A DNA stretch of 64,000 nt from Mauremys mutica. Lineage: Eukaryota > Chordata > Testudines > Geoemydidae. A program made the position numbers and the translations under genes. This document shows positions 1 to 59,334 of the stretch, piece after piece (position 1 is the first letter of the stretch; each line of letters starts with the position of its first letter). Below the pieces are notes generated by a model that had not been told where the DNA came from, searched no databases, and saw only the letters and a program-made list of their open reading frames with translations. Location: NCBI RefSeq assembly GCF_020497125.1, contig NC_059077.1, positions 27,789,340 to 27,853,339 of the forward strand. Direction: 5' to 3'.

Positions 1-252
1 GGCTGAGAATGTGAGCGAGAGTCCCAAACTTGAGCCATTCTTTTTAGGTGATGAATCTGAGGAACTGTCCTAGATTGAGGTGTCATTAGAGGAGGTTTTG
101 GAACAAACTGATAAACTAAACAGTAATAAGTCACCAGGACCAGATGGTATTCACCCAAGAGTTCGGAAGGAACTCAAATGTGAAATTGCAGAACTACTAA
201 CTGTAGTCTGTAACCTAGCATTTAAATCAGCTTCTGAATCAAATGATTAGAG

Positions 253-850
253 CAGACGTGGGCAAACTACAGCTCGCAGGCCACATCTAGCCCATGGGAC
301 CATCCTGTCCAGCCCAGGAGGCTACCCCCCCAGTCCCTCCCCCGCAGCCATGCCATCGAGTGGGCAGCGCTCTGGGTGGCGAGGCTGCGCGTTCCTGCCA
401 AGCAGCGAGGCAGCATGTCTGGCTCCCAGGGGGACAGTCAGGGGATAGGGAGCAGGGGGCGGTTAGATGGGGCTGAGGTTATGGGGGGCAGTCAGGGGAT
501 GAGGGAGGGTTGGATAAGTGTGGGAGTCCCAGGGGGGGCGTCAGGGGCAGGGGTGTGGATAGGGGTCAGAGCAGTCAGGGCACTGGGAGCAGGAGAGTTG
601 GATAAGGGGTGGGGTTCCAGGGGCAGTTAGGGTCAGGGGGTCCTGGGAGAGGGCGGTTACGGGACAAGGAGCAGGGGGGTTGGATGGGTTGGGAATTCGA
701 GGGGGGAGGCAGGCAGGGGGTGGGAAGTGGGAGGTGTCGGATGGTGGCGGGAGCCAGACTGTTTGGGGAGGCACAGCCTTCCCTACCCAACCCTCCATAC
801 AGTTTTGCAACCCCAGTATGGCCTTCGGGCAAAAAGTTTGCACACCCCTG
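253..850. mobile_element. hAT-type non-autonomous transposon nested in CR1
   Basis: 598 bp with inverted ends: CAGACGTGGGCAAAC at 253-267 and GTTTGCACACCCCTG at 836-850 (reverse complement CAGGGGTGTGCAAAC). It is flanked by 8-bp duplications, GATTAGAG at 245-252 and GACTAGAG at 851-858 (7 of 8). The interior is GGGG-rich with a degenerate tandem pattern around GGCAGTCAGGGGA. The CR1 reading resumes exactly after it. It has no transposase. Open frames inside it are composition artefacts. Confidence 0.85.
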
Positions 851-1564
851 GACTAGAGGATAGCTAATGTGACACCAGTTTTTAAAAAGGGCTCCAGAGG
901 TGATCCCGGTGATTATAGGACAGTAAGCCTGACTTCAGTGCCGGGCAAACTGGTTGAAACTATAGTAAAGAACAGAATTGTCAGACACATAGATGAACAT
1001 AATTTGTTGGGGAAGAGTCAATATGATTTTTGTAAAGGGAACTCATGCCTCAACAATCTACTAGAATTCTTTGAGGGGGCCCACAAGCATGTGGACAAGG
1101 GGGATCCAGTGGATATAGTGTACTTAGATTTTCAGAAAGCCTTTGACAAGGTCCCTCACCAAAGGATCTTAAGCAAAGTAAGCTGTCATGGGATAAGAGG
1201 GAAGGTCTTCTCATGGATTTGTAACTAGTTAAAAGATAGGAAACAAAGGGTAAGAATAAATGGTCAATTTTCAGAATGAAGAGAGGTAAATAGTGGTGTC
1301 CCCCAGGGGTCTGGTACTGGGCCCAGTCCTATTCAACATATTCATAAATGATCTGGAAAAAGGGGGTAAACGGTGAGGTGGCAAAAATTGCAGATGATAC
1401 AAAATTGCTCAAGATAGTTAAGTCCAAGGCAGACTGCGAAGAGCTACAAAAGGATCTCTCAAACCTGGGTGACTAGGAAACAAAATGGCAAATGAAATTC
1501 AATGTTGATAAATGCAAAGTAATGCACACTGGAAAACATAATCCCAACTAAATTGGCTGTTACC

Positions 1565-1850
1565 ACTCAGGAAAGAGAAGAATAGAACAAGAAGCAATGG
1601 GCTTAAACTGCAGCAAGGGAGGTTTAGGTTGGACATTAGGAAAAAGTTCCTAACTGTCAGGGTGGTTAAACACTGGAATAAACTGCCTAGGGAGGTTGTG
1701 GAATCTCCATCTCTGGGGATATTTAAGAGTAGGTTAGATAAATGTCTATCAGGGATGGTCTAGACAGTATTTGGTCTTGCCATGAGGGCAGGGGATTGGA
1801 CTAGATGACCTCTCAAGGTCCCTTCCAGCCCTAGAATCTATGAATCTAGG
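1565..1850 (+). mobile_element. CR1 3' tail of a second subfamily, nested in the older CR1
   Basis: It begins near AGAATAGAACAAGAAGC and runs through AAACACTGGAATAAACTGCC to GATGACCTCTCAAGGTCCC and an ATCTATGAATCTA tail, which is the 8-bp-type CR1 terminus. The surrounding CR1 continues from CACTCAGGAAAGAGA before it to GAGTCATTGTGGATTG after it. This younger tail therefore inserted into the older copy. Exact borders are uncertain by several bases. Confidence 0.8.
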
Positions 1851-2641
1851 GAGTCATTGTGGATTGGTCTCTGAAAACATCCACTCAATGTGCAACGGCA
1901 GTCAAAAAAGTGAACAGAATGTTGGGAATCATTAAGAAAGGGATAGATAATATGACAAAATATCATATTGCCTCTATATAAGTCCACAGTATGCCCGCAT
2001 CTTGAATACTGCATTCAGATGTGGTCACCCTATCTCAAAAAAGATACAGTATATTGGAATTGGAAAAGGTTCAGAAAAGGGCAACAAAAATGATTAGGGG
2101 TATGGAATGGCTGCCATATGAGGAGAGATTAATAAGACTGGGAATTTTCAGCTTGGAAAAGAGACAACTAAGGGAGGATATGATAGATGTCTATAAAACC
2201 ATGACTATTGTGGAGAAAGTAAATAAGTAAGTGTTATTTACTCCTCCTCATAACACAAGAACTAGGGGTCACCAAATGAAATTAATAGGCACCAGGTTTA
2301 AAACAAACAAAAGGAAGCATTTTTTTCACACAATGAAAAGTCAACCTGTGGAACTCCTTGCCAGATAATCTTGTGAAGGCCAAGACTATAACAGGATTCA
2401 AAAAAGAACTAGATAAATTCATGGAGGATAGGTCCATCAATGGCTATTAGCCAGGATCGACAGGGATGGTGTCCCTAGCCTCTGTTTGCCAGAAGCTTGG
2501 AATGGGCGACGGGGGATCGATCACTTGGTGATTACCTGTTCTGTTCATTCTTTCTCAGGCACTTAGCATTGGCCACTGTGAGAAGACAGGATACTGGGCT
2601 AGATGGGCCTTTGGTCTGACCCAATATGGCTGTTCTTATGT

Positions 2642-3543
2642 TATCACACTCACCTCCCAACACATACTTGTCTTATTGTTGTTGTTACTTGATACTTCTT
2701 TCAAAGTGTGTTGTTTTAGTTTTTTGACTCGTCTATGCATTTCATAATTTTTATTTCTCTCTTGTGCTTAAATTTAATTCTTTGAGTAGTGAATTCTAAA
2801 ATGCCTAACCTGTTCTGGCTGGAATAATTATCCCTATGGTAACTTTTTAAAAACATATATTACACCTAGGTTTTTTGTTTCTACTGGTGGTGCACATCCG
2901 CACATTACCTTGATATGGTGCACATAGCAAAATTAATTCCACATATGGATGGAAAAAATTAGAGGGAACACTGGGAGTGTCTACTCCGAATATTCAAGTG
3001 AGATCTCTGAAAAGTTGCTTAAGTTGTTGCTCCAAAGATATAATCCCTCAATAGTGAGAAGTGAAGATATTAAACACACAGTGACTGAAGTCCAGCAGTT
3101 TTGCCAAACGTGGCTGGGACATGAGTCAATGGGGCCAATTTCTAGCACTTCCAGAATCCCATGAAATACAGTGGGAACAAATGCATGTGCGTATAGACAT
3201 CACAGTGCAAGTCCACATGCTGAATTGGGGAATAGGTCTAAGAATCTTTTGCTTCAAGAAAGTAAAACACAAGACTTCTCTGCTTGAGTTAAAAAACAGC
3301 CTCCTTTACCCGTTACTACTAGAAAGCAGTGATGATACATATGCTGACTAGCTAGTATATTAATTGTCATTAATGATCGAAACTCATAGTCACTGCAAAT
3401 GTGTCAGTACTAAAAAAGGTAAAACAACATAAATATTTACAAGTAACATTGCACCAGTGTTCTGGATTTAGTATTGAATCAAATAAAGTATGTTAAATCA
3501 GTTATGAACAATTTCCAGAAGTTAAGTATATTGATGATTTTAC
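2642..3543. other. Intron sequence 3' of the residue 351-367 exon (minus sense)
   Basis: Apart from the hAT-like end at 2890-2973 I recognise nothing. Open frames of 71 and 76 codons on the plus strand have no familiar motif. No further OXCT1 exon is visible. Confidence 0.6.
2890..2973. mobile_element. Fragment of hAT-like element ending TTAGAGGGAACACTG
   Basis: The end sequence AATTAGAGGGAACACTG at 2957-2973 is the same terminus as in the complete element at 54182-54324. The opposite end is not recognisable here, so this is a truncated or diverged copy. Confidence 0.5.
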
Positions 3544-51250
<47,707 letters not shown>

Positions 51251-51491
51251 TTAATGAATTAACACGGTACTTGTAAGAGAAGGAAATATTATTCTTCCTA
51301 TTTTACAGATGAAGAAATGGAGGCAAAGGAGCAAGACCCAGTTTTTAGAGGAAGAAAATGTCTGTGCCAGAATTAGAATTAGAATTGAGGAGTCACTGGC
51401 ACCTTGTGATCAGACATCACCCTCAGGGTGAGAACACTAAGTAAAGTAAACACTAGCTACAAATGACAGCTTAACAAATTAAATAACCTTA

Positions 51492-51526
51492 GGCTGTGGC
51501 TACACTTAGCACTTCAAAGCGCTGCA
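51492..51526. mobile_element. Terminal fragment of the Harbinger-like MITE
   Basis: GGCTGTGGCTACACTTAGCACTTCAAAGCGCTGCAG (split here as 35 bp) equals the left end of the 59062 copy, preceded by TTA (51489-51491), again a TWA target. The remainder is missing. Confidence 0.7.
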
Positions 51527-53406
51527 GACACAAGATTAAGATTTAATTTAGAAAACTGGCAATACAGACAGAAAATAGCCAAAGGAAGCTTCCCCTCACA
51601 GCCCCAATCCTGCACTGTATAGCAGCAGACTGCTCCACCCACCCCACTGACTTTAAACAGGGCTCTCTGTAGGACGTGGACAGACTATTGCACATGAAGG
51701 AGGCCCAAACTTTCCCTAAGCCTCAGAGCCCTCCAAGTCCCAGCACTTTCTTCCCACAAAGAAGCAAATTATAAGAAGTTCTTTCCGCAGCTGCCCATAA
51801 AGACAGCATTAGAATTTTAGTGGTTGTTTACTGAACATTTGTAACAAGGTACCTCCCTGTAAGCTAACAATGGACAATATTTGCTGTATGCCCTCAGATT
51901 TCAGGATAAGAGACAGAGAAAACCTATAAAAAGAAACTTTTTATGGGGCAAATCCAGATATCCAGCACACTATAGCTGAGTATGCAAGTTTGCAATATAC
52001 AGAGCCTCATGGAAACCACCAGTATATTATACATTTTTAACTCAAATGCAACTTAGGGAAAACCAATTGGAATTATCCATTATTTTAAACAAAAAGTAGA
52101 TTTTTTTTAATCCCCTCATAAAACAATCTTTCTTTGTCCTTCAGTGATGTGGACAATTATGTAATGTAAAAAATTAGGGGACCATTTCAAAGGCAATGAT
52201 TAAAACAGCCACAATTTATTCTGGACTCAACTTTGCCACTGGTATACCTGGTGTCTTGAAAATTAAAACAAATGATTGGTTTTCAGCTACAGAAACCTAT
52301 ACCAGTCCCTATCACCGAGTTAGGCTAATTCATTCTCTGGCTAACATTAAAAGTCAATTATCTCTACATCAACGATGCCATTAGGAGGCAATATGTTGGA
52401 TTGCTCTCCCTTCCATTTCTTCCCCTTCTCCTCCCTTCACATTACAGAAATTACTGTTGTAAACATCCCCAAAGCCAGCTTTAGCTAATGACCATCTGCA
52501 AAGAGGTCAAAATGGATGCAAGGGAGATGTTCTGTTGAACAACAAAAATCAAATGTCTGCTCTACAAAATATATGCTGCAGCTTTCTGAGCTCAGAAAAG
52601 AAAAAAAATGCTTAGAGATAAAGTTATGATGCTAGACTGAATGAAGAGATCAAGAGGGACTCACTTGTTTTGCTAGTTCAGATAACATTAATCAAAGGAA
52701 GTAATACCAGACCCTAACCAAACCAGGCTTTATCATCTGTTAATACTGTGGAGTATTAGGTATCTTATCAAAGAAGATACATAACTGGTCTCATTAATGT
52801 TGTCACCTGGACATCATATTAAGGAGCCAGATTCAGCAGTGGGTTAACAAACACGGGATTTTCATTTTTGAATTTTAAAGAGTAAATGCCATCTCTTATT
52901 TATTGACTTTTGAAATTTAAACCAACACTTGTTGTAATTTGTATAATTATAAAACTGATTAATCTTGCTGTGACATTGCACTCCAATATGTTTTATGGAA
53001 ATTTGCTTATGAGTGTAAATATGCTGTAACCGGAATACGCTTAATGCAAAAGGTCTCTTGTAAAGTATCATTACAATCATTACCTACTGAATATATTCAT
53101 CCTATTTGTATGAATGAATCATTCTTGTATCTGAAGCTAGAAATATGAAGTATAACTCTGAGGTCCTATTAATGGTGGTTTAGAATCTTGATGGCTCCCA
53201 TTGTCTAGGACAATTGGTTGTAAATGGCTCTTTACTTGCAAACCTTCTGGGGTACATGCAGACCAGCCCTGGAAGAATGGAGAGGGTCTTCCAGTGACAT
53301 GTGACCATGTCACATGATACTGGAATCCATCTTAAGCCTGATGCTTTTCCATTTAGAAAGAGGGGTGGGGACCCAAAGAGACAAGATTTCCACCTTGTGC
53401 CAAAGC

Positions 53407-53413
53407 TATAAAA
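53407..53413 (+). promoter_or_regulatory. LTR TATA box
   Basis: TATAAAA within CAAAGCTATAAAAGGGGGTG, 438 bp inside the 1102-bp solo LTR and about 270 bp before its poly-A signal. This is a reasonable U3/R arrangement. Activity is unknown. Confidence 0.55.
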
Positions 53414-53682
53414 GGGGGTGGAACAGAACAAAGAAGTTATGAGAAAGCCACCGCTTTTCTCCTAAGATGCCTGCTGGAACTAACAAGGACTGTACCGGGG
53501 AAAGGATTGGGCCCAGGAAGGAGTCTAGTCTGTGAAAGACACTTATTGGAACATCTCTGAGGGTGTGATTTACCTGAAATCAGTTTTTTAATGTATTAGG
53601 CTTAGACTTGCGTGCTTCTTGGTAACTTAGTTTGTTCTGTCTGTTATTACTTGGAACCACTTAAATCCTAATGTTTATGCAT

Positions 53683-53688
53683 AATAAA
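53683..53688 (+). terminator. LTR polyadenylation signal
   Basis: AATAAA in TATGCATAATAAAATCAC of the 1102-bp solo LTR, plus strand (antisense to OXCT1). Confidence 0.5.
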
Positions 53689-54181
53689 ATCACTTTTTTA
53701 TTAATTAACCCAAAGTGATTAATAACTGGGGGAGCAAACAGCTGTGCATGTCTCTCTATCAGTGTTATAGAGGGCGGACAATTTAGGATTTTACCCTGTA
53801 TAAGCTTTATACACAGTAAAACAGATTTATTTGGGGTTTGAATCCTATTGGGAGCTGGGCATAGATGAGCTGCTGAGCAGTTTTTGGTTAAAGTCTACAG
53901 CTTTGGTGGCGTAGACAAGACCTGGGTCAGTGTTGCAGCACGCTAGCATGTCTGGCTCAACAAGCCAGGGTTCTGGAGTCCCAAGCTGGCAGGGAAAACA
54001 GGCTCAGAGGTAAATTCAGCACATCAGGTGAGGAGTCCCAAGGGGGTCTCTGTGACTGAACCCCATCACACTTGCATTATGCCATTTTTCTGTATATAAA
54101 ACAACCTGAACAATTATAGATATAACTTTGTATTAACTTTTGAAAATAAAAAATGAAAAAAAATCAAGATTGTACCACGAG

Positions 54182-54324
54182 CACTGTTCCCTCTAAGCTG
54201 TGCACGTGTGCGTGCGCACAAAGATCGTAAACACCGCGCACATGGCGAAACACCACATGCACAAAAATTTGCACAGAAGACATTTTTTACACACATGGCC
54301 TGTCAAAAATTAGAGGGAACATTG
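54182..54324. mobile_element. Small hAT-type MITE, 143 bp
   Basis: The left end is CACTGTTCCCTCTAA and the right end TTAGAGGGAACATTG, inverted with one mismatch. It is flanked by ACCACGAG (54174-54181) and ACCGTGAG (54325-54332), 6 of 8 matching, an hAT-size target duplication. Interior rich in CACATG/GCGCAC motifs. It lies about 100 bp from the solo LTR end. Confidence 0.8.
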
Positions 54325-54434
54325 ACCGTGAGATGTACTTCATTAATTTATTTTGACAAATTTAGTAGCAAGCATTTATATCACACTTCACACTTTCAGA
54401 GAGTTGGGCACATGTGGGCTCATTAATCCACAAC

Positions 54435-54560
54435 ACCCTCATATAGAATCGACCCTATTTTACAAATAGGGAAACTGAGGCAGAAACATTCAGTGACTTG
54501 CTCAAAGCCAGAGAGCAAGTCAGTGGCAGAGCGATATTGTACTGACTTCAAATTTTAGGG
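54435..54560 (+). mobile_element. MIR/L2-type tail fragment
   Basis: ATAGGGAAACTGAGGCAGAAAC followed by CAGTGACTTGCTCAAAGCC is the familiar tail shared by MIR and L2 elements. A shorter trace occurs at about 51298-51330 (CAGATGAAGAAATGGAGGC). Confidence 0.6.
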
Positions 54561-54865
54561 CCAAATTATGTCCTAGCTTGCACAATTTCTCAAGGGCATA
54601 CAGTGCTTCCTTACTCTCTATCACCAGCTACTCATAGCATGGTTGCACTGCAGTAAAGGGAAGCAGGTCCTGCAGAGCCGCTCCAGCCCCCTTCTGTGCA
54701 GGTAGACAGGAGGAGCAATGACTGAGCACAGCCTTAGCTCCAGCCCTGCTCCTCCTAACACAGCAGCCAGTGCAATTGCACTGCAATGTATCCTACACAC
54801 ATATGTGGCTGACACAGGATACTGCTCAGAAGGGGAAGGAGCCCAGGAAGCAAAACTGTGATATT

Positions 54866-55150
54866 CCAAGGGCTTGTTTACACTTGAAACACTACAGAGG
54901 CACAGCTGCAGAGAAATCACTATAGCGCTTCAAGTGTAGACACTACCTATGCCAACAGCAGGGGTTCCCCCATTTAGCATAAGTAATCCACCTCCCCAAG
55001 AGGTAACTAGATCACCAGAATTCTTCCTTCGATATAGTGCTGTCTACACCAGGGGTTAGGTTGGCTGAACTACTTTTCTCAGGGGGTGTGGATTTGCACA
55101 CACCTGGGAAACAGCTATGCCAGCATAAATTTCCAATGTAGACCAGCCCA
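54866..55150. mobile_element. GTGTAGAC-type DNA transposon, probably compound
   Basis: It starts near AAGGGCTTGTTTACACTTGAA and ends near AATGTAGACCAGCCC. An internal GCGCTTCAAGTGTAGACAC repeats the terminal motif. Related to the elements at 15956 and 45700. Target duplication not identified. Confidence 0.5.
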
Positions 55151-55179
55151 AACCTGCAGTGCTTTCCCAGGGCTAGTAT

Positions 55180-55920
55180 TCACTAGTAAAGAACAGAATT
55201 ATTAGACACATCGATTAATGTATTTTGCTGAAGAGTCACAGCTATTGTAAAGGGAAATCATGCCTTGCCAATCTATTAGAATTCTTTGAGGGTGTCAACC
55301 AACACGTGGACAAGGGTGATCCAGTGAATATAGTGTACTTGGACTTTCAGAAAGCCTTTGACAAGGTCTCTCACCAAAGATTCATAAACAAAGTAAGCAG
55401 TCATGGAATAAGAGGGAAGGTCCTCTCATGGATCAGTAACTGGTTAAAAGACAGGAAACAAAGGATAGGAATAAATGGTCCTTTATCATAATGAGAGAGC
55501 TGTGTAGTGGTGTCCCCCTGGGATCTGTGCTGGGACCAGTGTTGTTCAACGTATTCAGAAATTATCTGGAAAAAGGGGTAAACAGTGAGGTGGCAAAGTT
55601 TGCAGATGATAGAAATTTACTCAAGGTAGTTAAGTCCAAAACAGACTTACAAGGAGTTACAAAGGAATCTCACAAAACTGGGTGACTGGGCAACAAAATG
55701 ACAGATGCAAATTCAATGATGATAAATACAAAGTGATAAACATTGGAAAACATAATCCCAACTATGCATACAAAATAATGGGGTCTACATTAGCTGTTAC
55801 CATTCAAGAGAGAGATGTTGGGGTTATCGTGGATAGTTCCCAGAAAACATCCGCTCAATGTTCAGAGGCAGTCAAAAAAGCAAACAGAATATTAGGAATC
55901 TTAAGAAAAGGGAAAGATAA
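55180..55920 (+). mobile_element. CR1 reverse-transcriptase fragment
   Basis: Plus-strand open stretches (55225-55491, 55491-55685, 55682-56005 partly) encode KGDPVNIVYLDFQKAFDKVS (motif A), GSVLGPVLFNVFRNYLEKG, EVAKFADDRNLL (motif C region; the consensus FADDT has Arg here) and ERDVGVIVDSS. The frame shifts twice. It is truncated at both ends and stops abruptly at 55920, where a CR1 of opposite orientation begins. Confidence 0.9.
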
Positions 55921-56424
55921 TCACAGAATCATAGGACTGGAAAGGACTTCAAGAGGTCTTCTAGTCCAGCCCCCTGCACTCAAGGCAGGACTAAGTATAA
56001 TCTAGACCATCCCTGACACTTGTTTGTCTAACCTGCTCTTAAAAAACACCAATGATGGAGATTCCACAACCTCCCTAGGCAATTTATTCCAGTCCTGACA
56101 GTGAGGACGTTTTTCCTGAAGTCCAACCTTGCTATAATTTAAGGCCATTGCTTCTTGTCCTGTCCTCAGAGGTAACAAGAACAATTTTGCTCCCTCCTCC
56201 TTGTAACAACCTTTTATGCACCTGAAAACTTATCATCCCTCCCACCCCCATCTTCTCTTCTACAGACTAAACAAACCCAATTTTTTCAATCTTCCCTCAC
56301 AGGCCATATTTTCTATACTTTTAATCATTTTTGTTGCTCTTCTCTGGATGTTGTCCAATTTGTCCACCGTACCTGAAATGTGGTACCAAGAACTGGACAC
56401 AATACTCCAGTTGAGGCCTAATCA

Positions 56425-56612
56425 GGGGCAACAGAACAGAGGCGCCCAGGGGGCCATGGCCCCATCACTTTTTTCCTTAAGGGCAAGTGAGGGAGGGGGA
56501 AGAGGAGCGAGTACTGGATGGAGCTTTGTGGGGAGGAGGCTGTGTGGGGACAGGGCCACCCTTTGGGCATCAGTGGTCCCACCACTTTTTGGGAGCTTCC
56601 TGCACTTCTGGG
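56425..56612. mobile_element. 188-bp insert in the CR1, possible hAT MITE
   Basis: The CR1 reading breaks between CCTAATCA (56417-56424) and CTTAATCA (56613-56620), which match at 7 of 8 bases and look like a target duplication. The insert holds GGCGCCCAGGGGGCCATGGCCCC and CCACCACTTTTTGGGAGC. Terminal inverted repeats are not clear. Confidence 0.6.
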
Positions 56613-57652
56613 CTTAATCAGCACAGAGCAGAGTGGAAGAATTATTTCTTGTGTCTTGCTTATAACACTCTTGCTAATACAGCCTAGACTGATGTTTGCT
56701 TTTTTTGCAATATTACACTACTCACTCATATTTAGCTTGTGATCCACTATGACCCCCAGATCCTTTTCCACAGTACTCCTTCCTAGGCAGTCATTTCCCA
56801 TTTTGTACGTGTGCAACTGATTGGTCCTTCCTAAGTGGAATACTTTGCATTTGTCCATATTGAATTTCATCCTATTTACTTCAGGCCATTTCTCCAGTTT
56901 GTCCAGATCATTTTGAATTTTAATCATATCCTCCAAAGCACAACTTGGTATCATCCACAAACTTTATAAGTGTACTCTCTATGCCATTATCTAAATCATT
57001 GATGAAGATATTAAACAGAAACAGACCCAGAACGGATCTCTGCGGGGCCCCAACTCGATATGCCATTCCAGCTTGACTGTGAACCACTGATGATTACTCT
57101 CTGGGAACAGTTTTCCAACCAGTTATGCACCCACCTTAGAGTAGCTCCATCTAGGTTGTAATCCCCCAGTTTGTTTATGAGAAGGTGTGAGACAGTATCA
57201 AAAGCCAAGGTATGCCACATCTACAGCTTCCCCCATCCACAAGGCATGTTACCCTGTCAAAGAAAGCTATTATGTTTGACACAATTTGTTCTTGACAAAT
57301 CCATGCTGACTGTTACTTATCTTCTTATCTTCTAGATGTCTGCAAACTGATTGCTTAATTATTCGCTTCATTATCTTTCAGGGTACTGTAGTTAAGCTGA
57401 CTGGTCTGAAATTCCCCAGGTTGTTCTTATTTCCCTTGTTATAGATGGGCACTATATTTGCCCTTTGCCAGTCCTCTGGAATCTCTCCCGTCTTCCAGGA
57501 CTTTTAAAAAAGAATCACTTATGGCTCCGATACCTCCTCTGCCAGCTCCTTGAGTACTCTAGGATGTATTTCATCAGGCCCTGGTGACTTGACGACATCT
57601 TACTTGTCTAAGTAATTTTTAATTTGTTCTTTCGCTATTTTAGCTTCTGATC

Positions 57653-58018
57653 CTACTTCATTTTCACTATGTCAGATGTCCAATTGCTACTAACTTTTTT
57701 GGTGAATACATTCCAAGAACTTTTTGGATAATCTGTGCCTGCTGTATTATTTTCCCAACAGATGTCTGGGTAATTGAAATTCCCCAGCACCACCAAGTCC
57801 TGTGCTTTGGATGATTTTGTAAGCCTGATCCACCTCTTCTTCCTGGTTAGGTAGTCATGGTGGGAATCTAGTACAGACATCACCCTTTTTACCCCTTTTA
57901 TCCTTAGCCAGAGACTTTCAACAAATCTGTCCCCTCTTTCCATCTCAACCTCAGTCCAAGTATAAATAATTTTAACATATAAGGCAACACCCGCTCCCTT
58001 TTTTCTCTGCTTGTCCAT
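57653..58018 (-). pseudogene. CR1 ORF2 endonuclease fragment
   Basis: 121 open codons. GAGVALYVK, then VESLWLRIKG, then LVVLGNFNYPDICWEN matches the apurinic-type endonuclease of CR1. The catalytic GDFN motif is GNFN here (Asp to Asn), which would abolish activity. The usual neighbour MASRQEEL-type sequence continues out of frame near 58020-58140. Confidence 0.75.
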
Positions 58019-58467
58019 CCTGAAAAAGCTGCACCCTTCTATACCAATATTTCAGTCATGTGTATTATCTGTGATGCCAATTATGTCACAGTTGTGTTTA
58101 TTAACTAGCATTTCTAGTTCTTCCTGCCTACTCGCCATACTTCTCGCATTGGTATACAGCTAAGATACTGATTTGATTTTTCCACTATGTTCTCTTTTGT
58201 CTCTCCCTCATCCCCGCTATAATGGCCCATGGTCCCCCCAGATTCCCACCTTTCTTCAAGGTGTCCATGTTTTTGACTACCTGTGGGCTTTTGTCTCCTG
58301 CCCCCATTGGGCCTAGTTTAAAAGGCTTCCTCACTAGGTTAGCCAGTCTGTATCCAAATATGCTGCTCCCCTCTCTTGATAGGTGGGCCCCTTTTCTGCT
58401 GAGCAGTCCTTCTTCCTAGGACAGCATCCATGGTGAGGGAAGCCAAACCCTCCCGGCGACACCATCC

Positions 58468-58974
58468 TCACAGCCAGGCATTCACCTCCAGGATGCAGCT
58501 GTTTCTTCCTGGGCCCCTCCCCTTGACCAGAAATATCGACGAGACCACCACCTGCACTCCCAACATCTTCACCCTTACTTCCAGAGTCCTGTAGTCATTT
58601 CTGATCTGCTCAGGGTCATATCTTACAGTATCATTAGTGCCCACATGGATGAGTAGCATGGGGTAGTAGTCAGAGAGCCAGATGGTCCTTGACAATCTCT
58701 CCAAAACTTCTTGTATATGGGCCCCTGGCAGGCAGCATACCTCCCAGGATGCCATGTCAGGGCGACAGATAGGTGCCACTGTCCCCTTCAGAAGAGAGTC
58801 CACCACCACTACCCTACATTTCCTGTTGGGAGTGGTAGCTGAGATTTCCCCAGTCTTGGGGGCACAGAGTTTCTCCTTCTCCACCTTTGGGAGCAGTTCC
58901 TCATCGCTCAATGCCAGGGCAGCATAAGGTTTCTTCATCACTATGGTGGGTGGGTGGGAATAGGGGTGAAGCAC
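58468..58974 (-). pseudogene. CR1 ORF1 esterase domain (remnant, open for 168 codons)
   Basis: An open stretch of 168 codons. Block I reads VVVVDSLLKGT (the usual GDS Gly-Asp-Ser is here V-D-S), and block III reads HVGTNDT with its Asn. Between them is the ICRPDMASWEVCCLPGAHIQEV region typical of CR1 ORF1 esterases. Loss of the Gly before Asp-Ser and the broken flanks suggest it is dead. In CR1 elements this domain is thought to help the ribonucleoprotein bind lipids or membranes. Confidence 0.7.
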
Positions 58975-59061
58975 TGCCTGCCTCCAGAAGTAACCAGCAG
59001 TCAGTGTCCTCCCTGTGAAAGAGTCATATCCTCCTCCCCCAGTGGCATGACAGCAGTCCTA

Positions 59062-59334
59062 GGCTGTGGCTACACTTAGCACTTCAAAGCGCTGCCGCGG
59101 CAGCGCTTTGAAGCGCTAAGTGTAGTCAAAGCGCCAGCGCTGGGAGAGAGCTCTCCCAGCGCTGTCCGTACTCCACCTCCCTGTGGGGAATAACGGACAG
59201 CACTGGGAGCCGCGCTCCCAGCGCTGGGGCTTTGACCACACTGGCGCTTTGCAGTGCCGCAATTTGCAGCGCTGGAGAGGGTGTGTTTTCACACCCTGCT
59301 GCAGCGCTGCAAATTTGTAAGTGTAGCCAAGCCC
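59062..59334. mobile_element. Harbinger-like foldback MITE, copy 2
   Basis: 273 bp. The left end is GGCTGTGGCTACACTTA and the right end TAAGTGTAGCCAAGCCC, with CTA on both sides (59059-59061 and 59335-59337). It is inserted inside the CR1 ORF1 region: coiled-coil coding lies on one side and esterase coding on the other. It matches the copy at 47499 in reverse orientation, plus a 21-bp GGGAGCCGCGCTCCC-containing block. Confidence 0.88.

Larger units (their letters stand above)
1..2641 (+). mobile_element. CR1 LINE, 5'-truncated, with two nested insertions
   Basis: Reverse-transcriptase remains read on the plus strand. KSPGPDGIHP lies at about 127-160, a long open stretch at 869-1228 contains YLDFQKAFDKVPHQ (palm motif A), and an FINDLEKGG-like segment lies near 1340-1365. 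The C-terminal part with [19 protein letters not shown] follows at 2021-2230. The 3' end is the CR1-type GGCTGTTCTTATGTT at about 2627-2641. Stops and indels are frequent, so the copy is dead. It is interrupted by an hAT-type MITE at 253-850 and by another CR1 tail at about 1565-1850. It lies in an OXCT1 intron, opposite to the gene's direction. Confidence 0.9.
52969..54070 (+). mobile_element. Solo LTR of an endogenous retroelement, 1102 bp
   Basis: Begins TGTGACATTGC and ends CCCCATCACA, with TG...CA borders. It is flanked by the perfect 5-bp duplication CTTGC at 52964-52968 and 54071-54075. It carries TATAAAA at 53407-53413 and AATAAA at 53683-53688 in plus-strand order, so U3, R and U5 can be placed. 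No gag, pol or env sequence adjoins, so the internal part was lost by LTR-LTR recombination. The 5-bp duplication excludes most gammaretrovirus-like groups. Confidence 0.85.

Noticed and set aside
294..863. Overlapping open frames rich in Gly, Pro and Arg
   Set aside because: They lie inside the GGGG-rich hAT MITE at 253-850 and read on both strands. Low complexity, no homology that I recognise.
1..3543. Search for the next OXCT1 exon (region around KETVTILPGASFF)
   Set aside because: No match on the minus strand. The interval is CR1 plus unrecognised intron.
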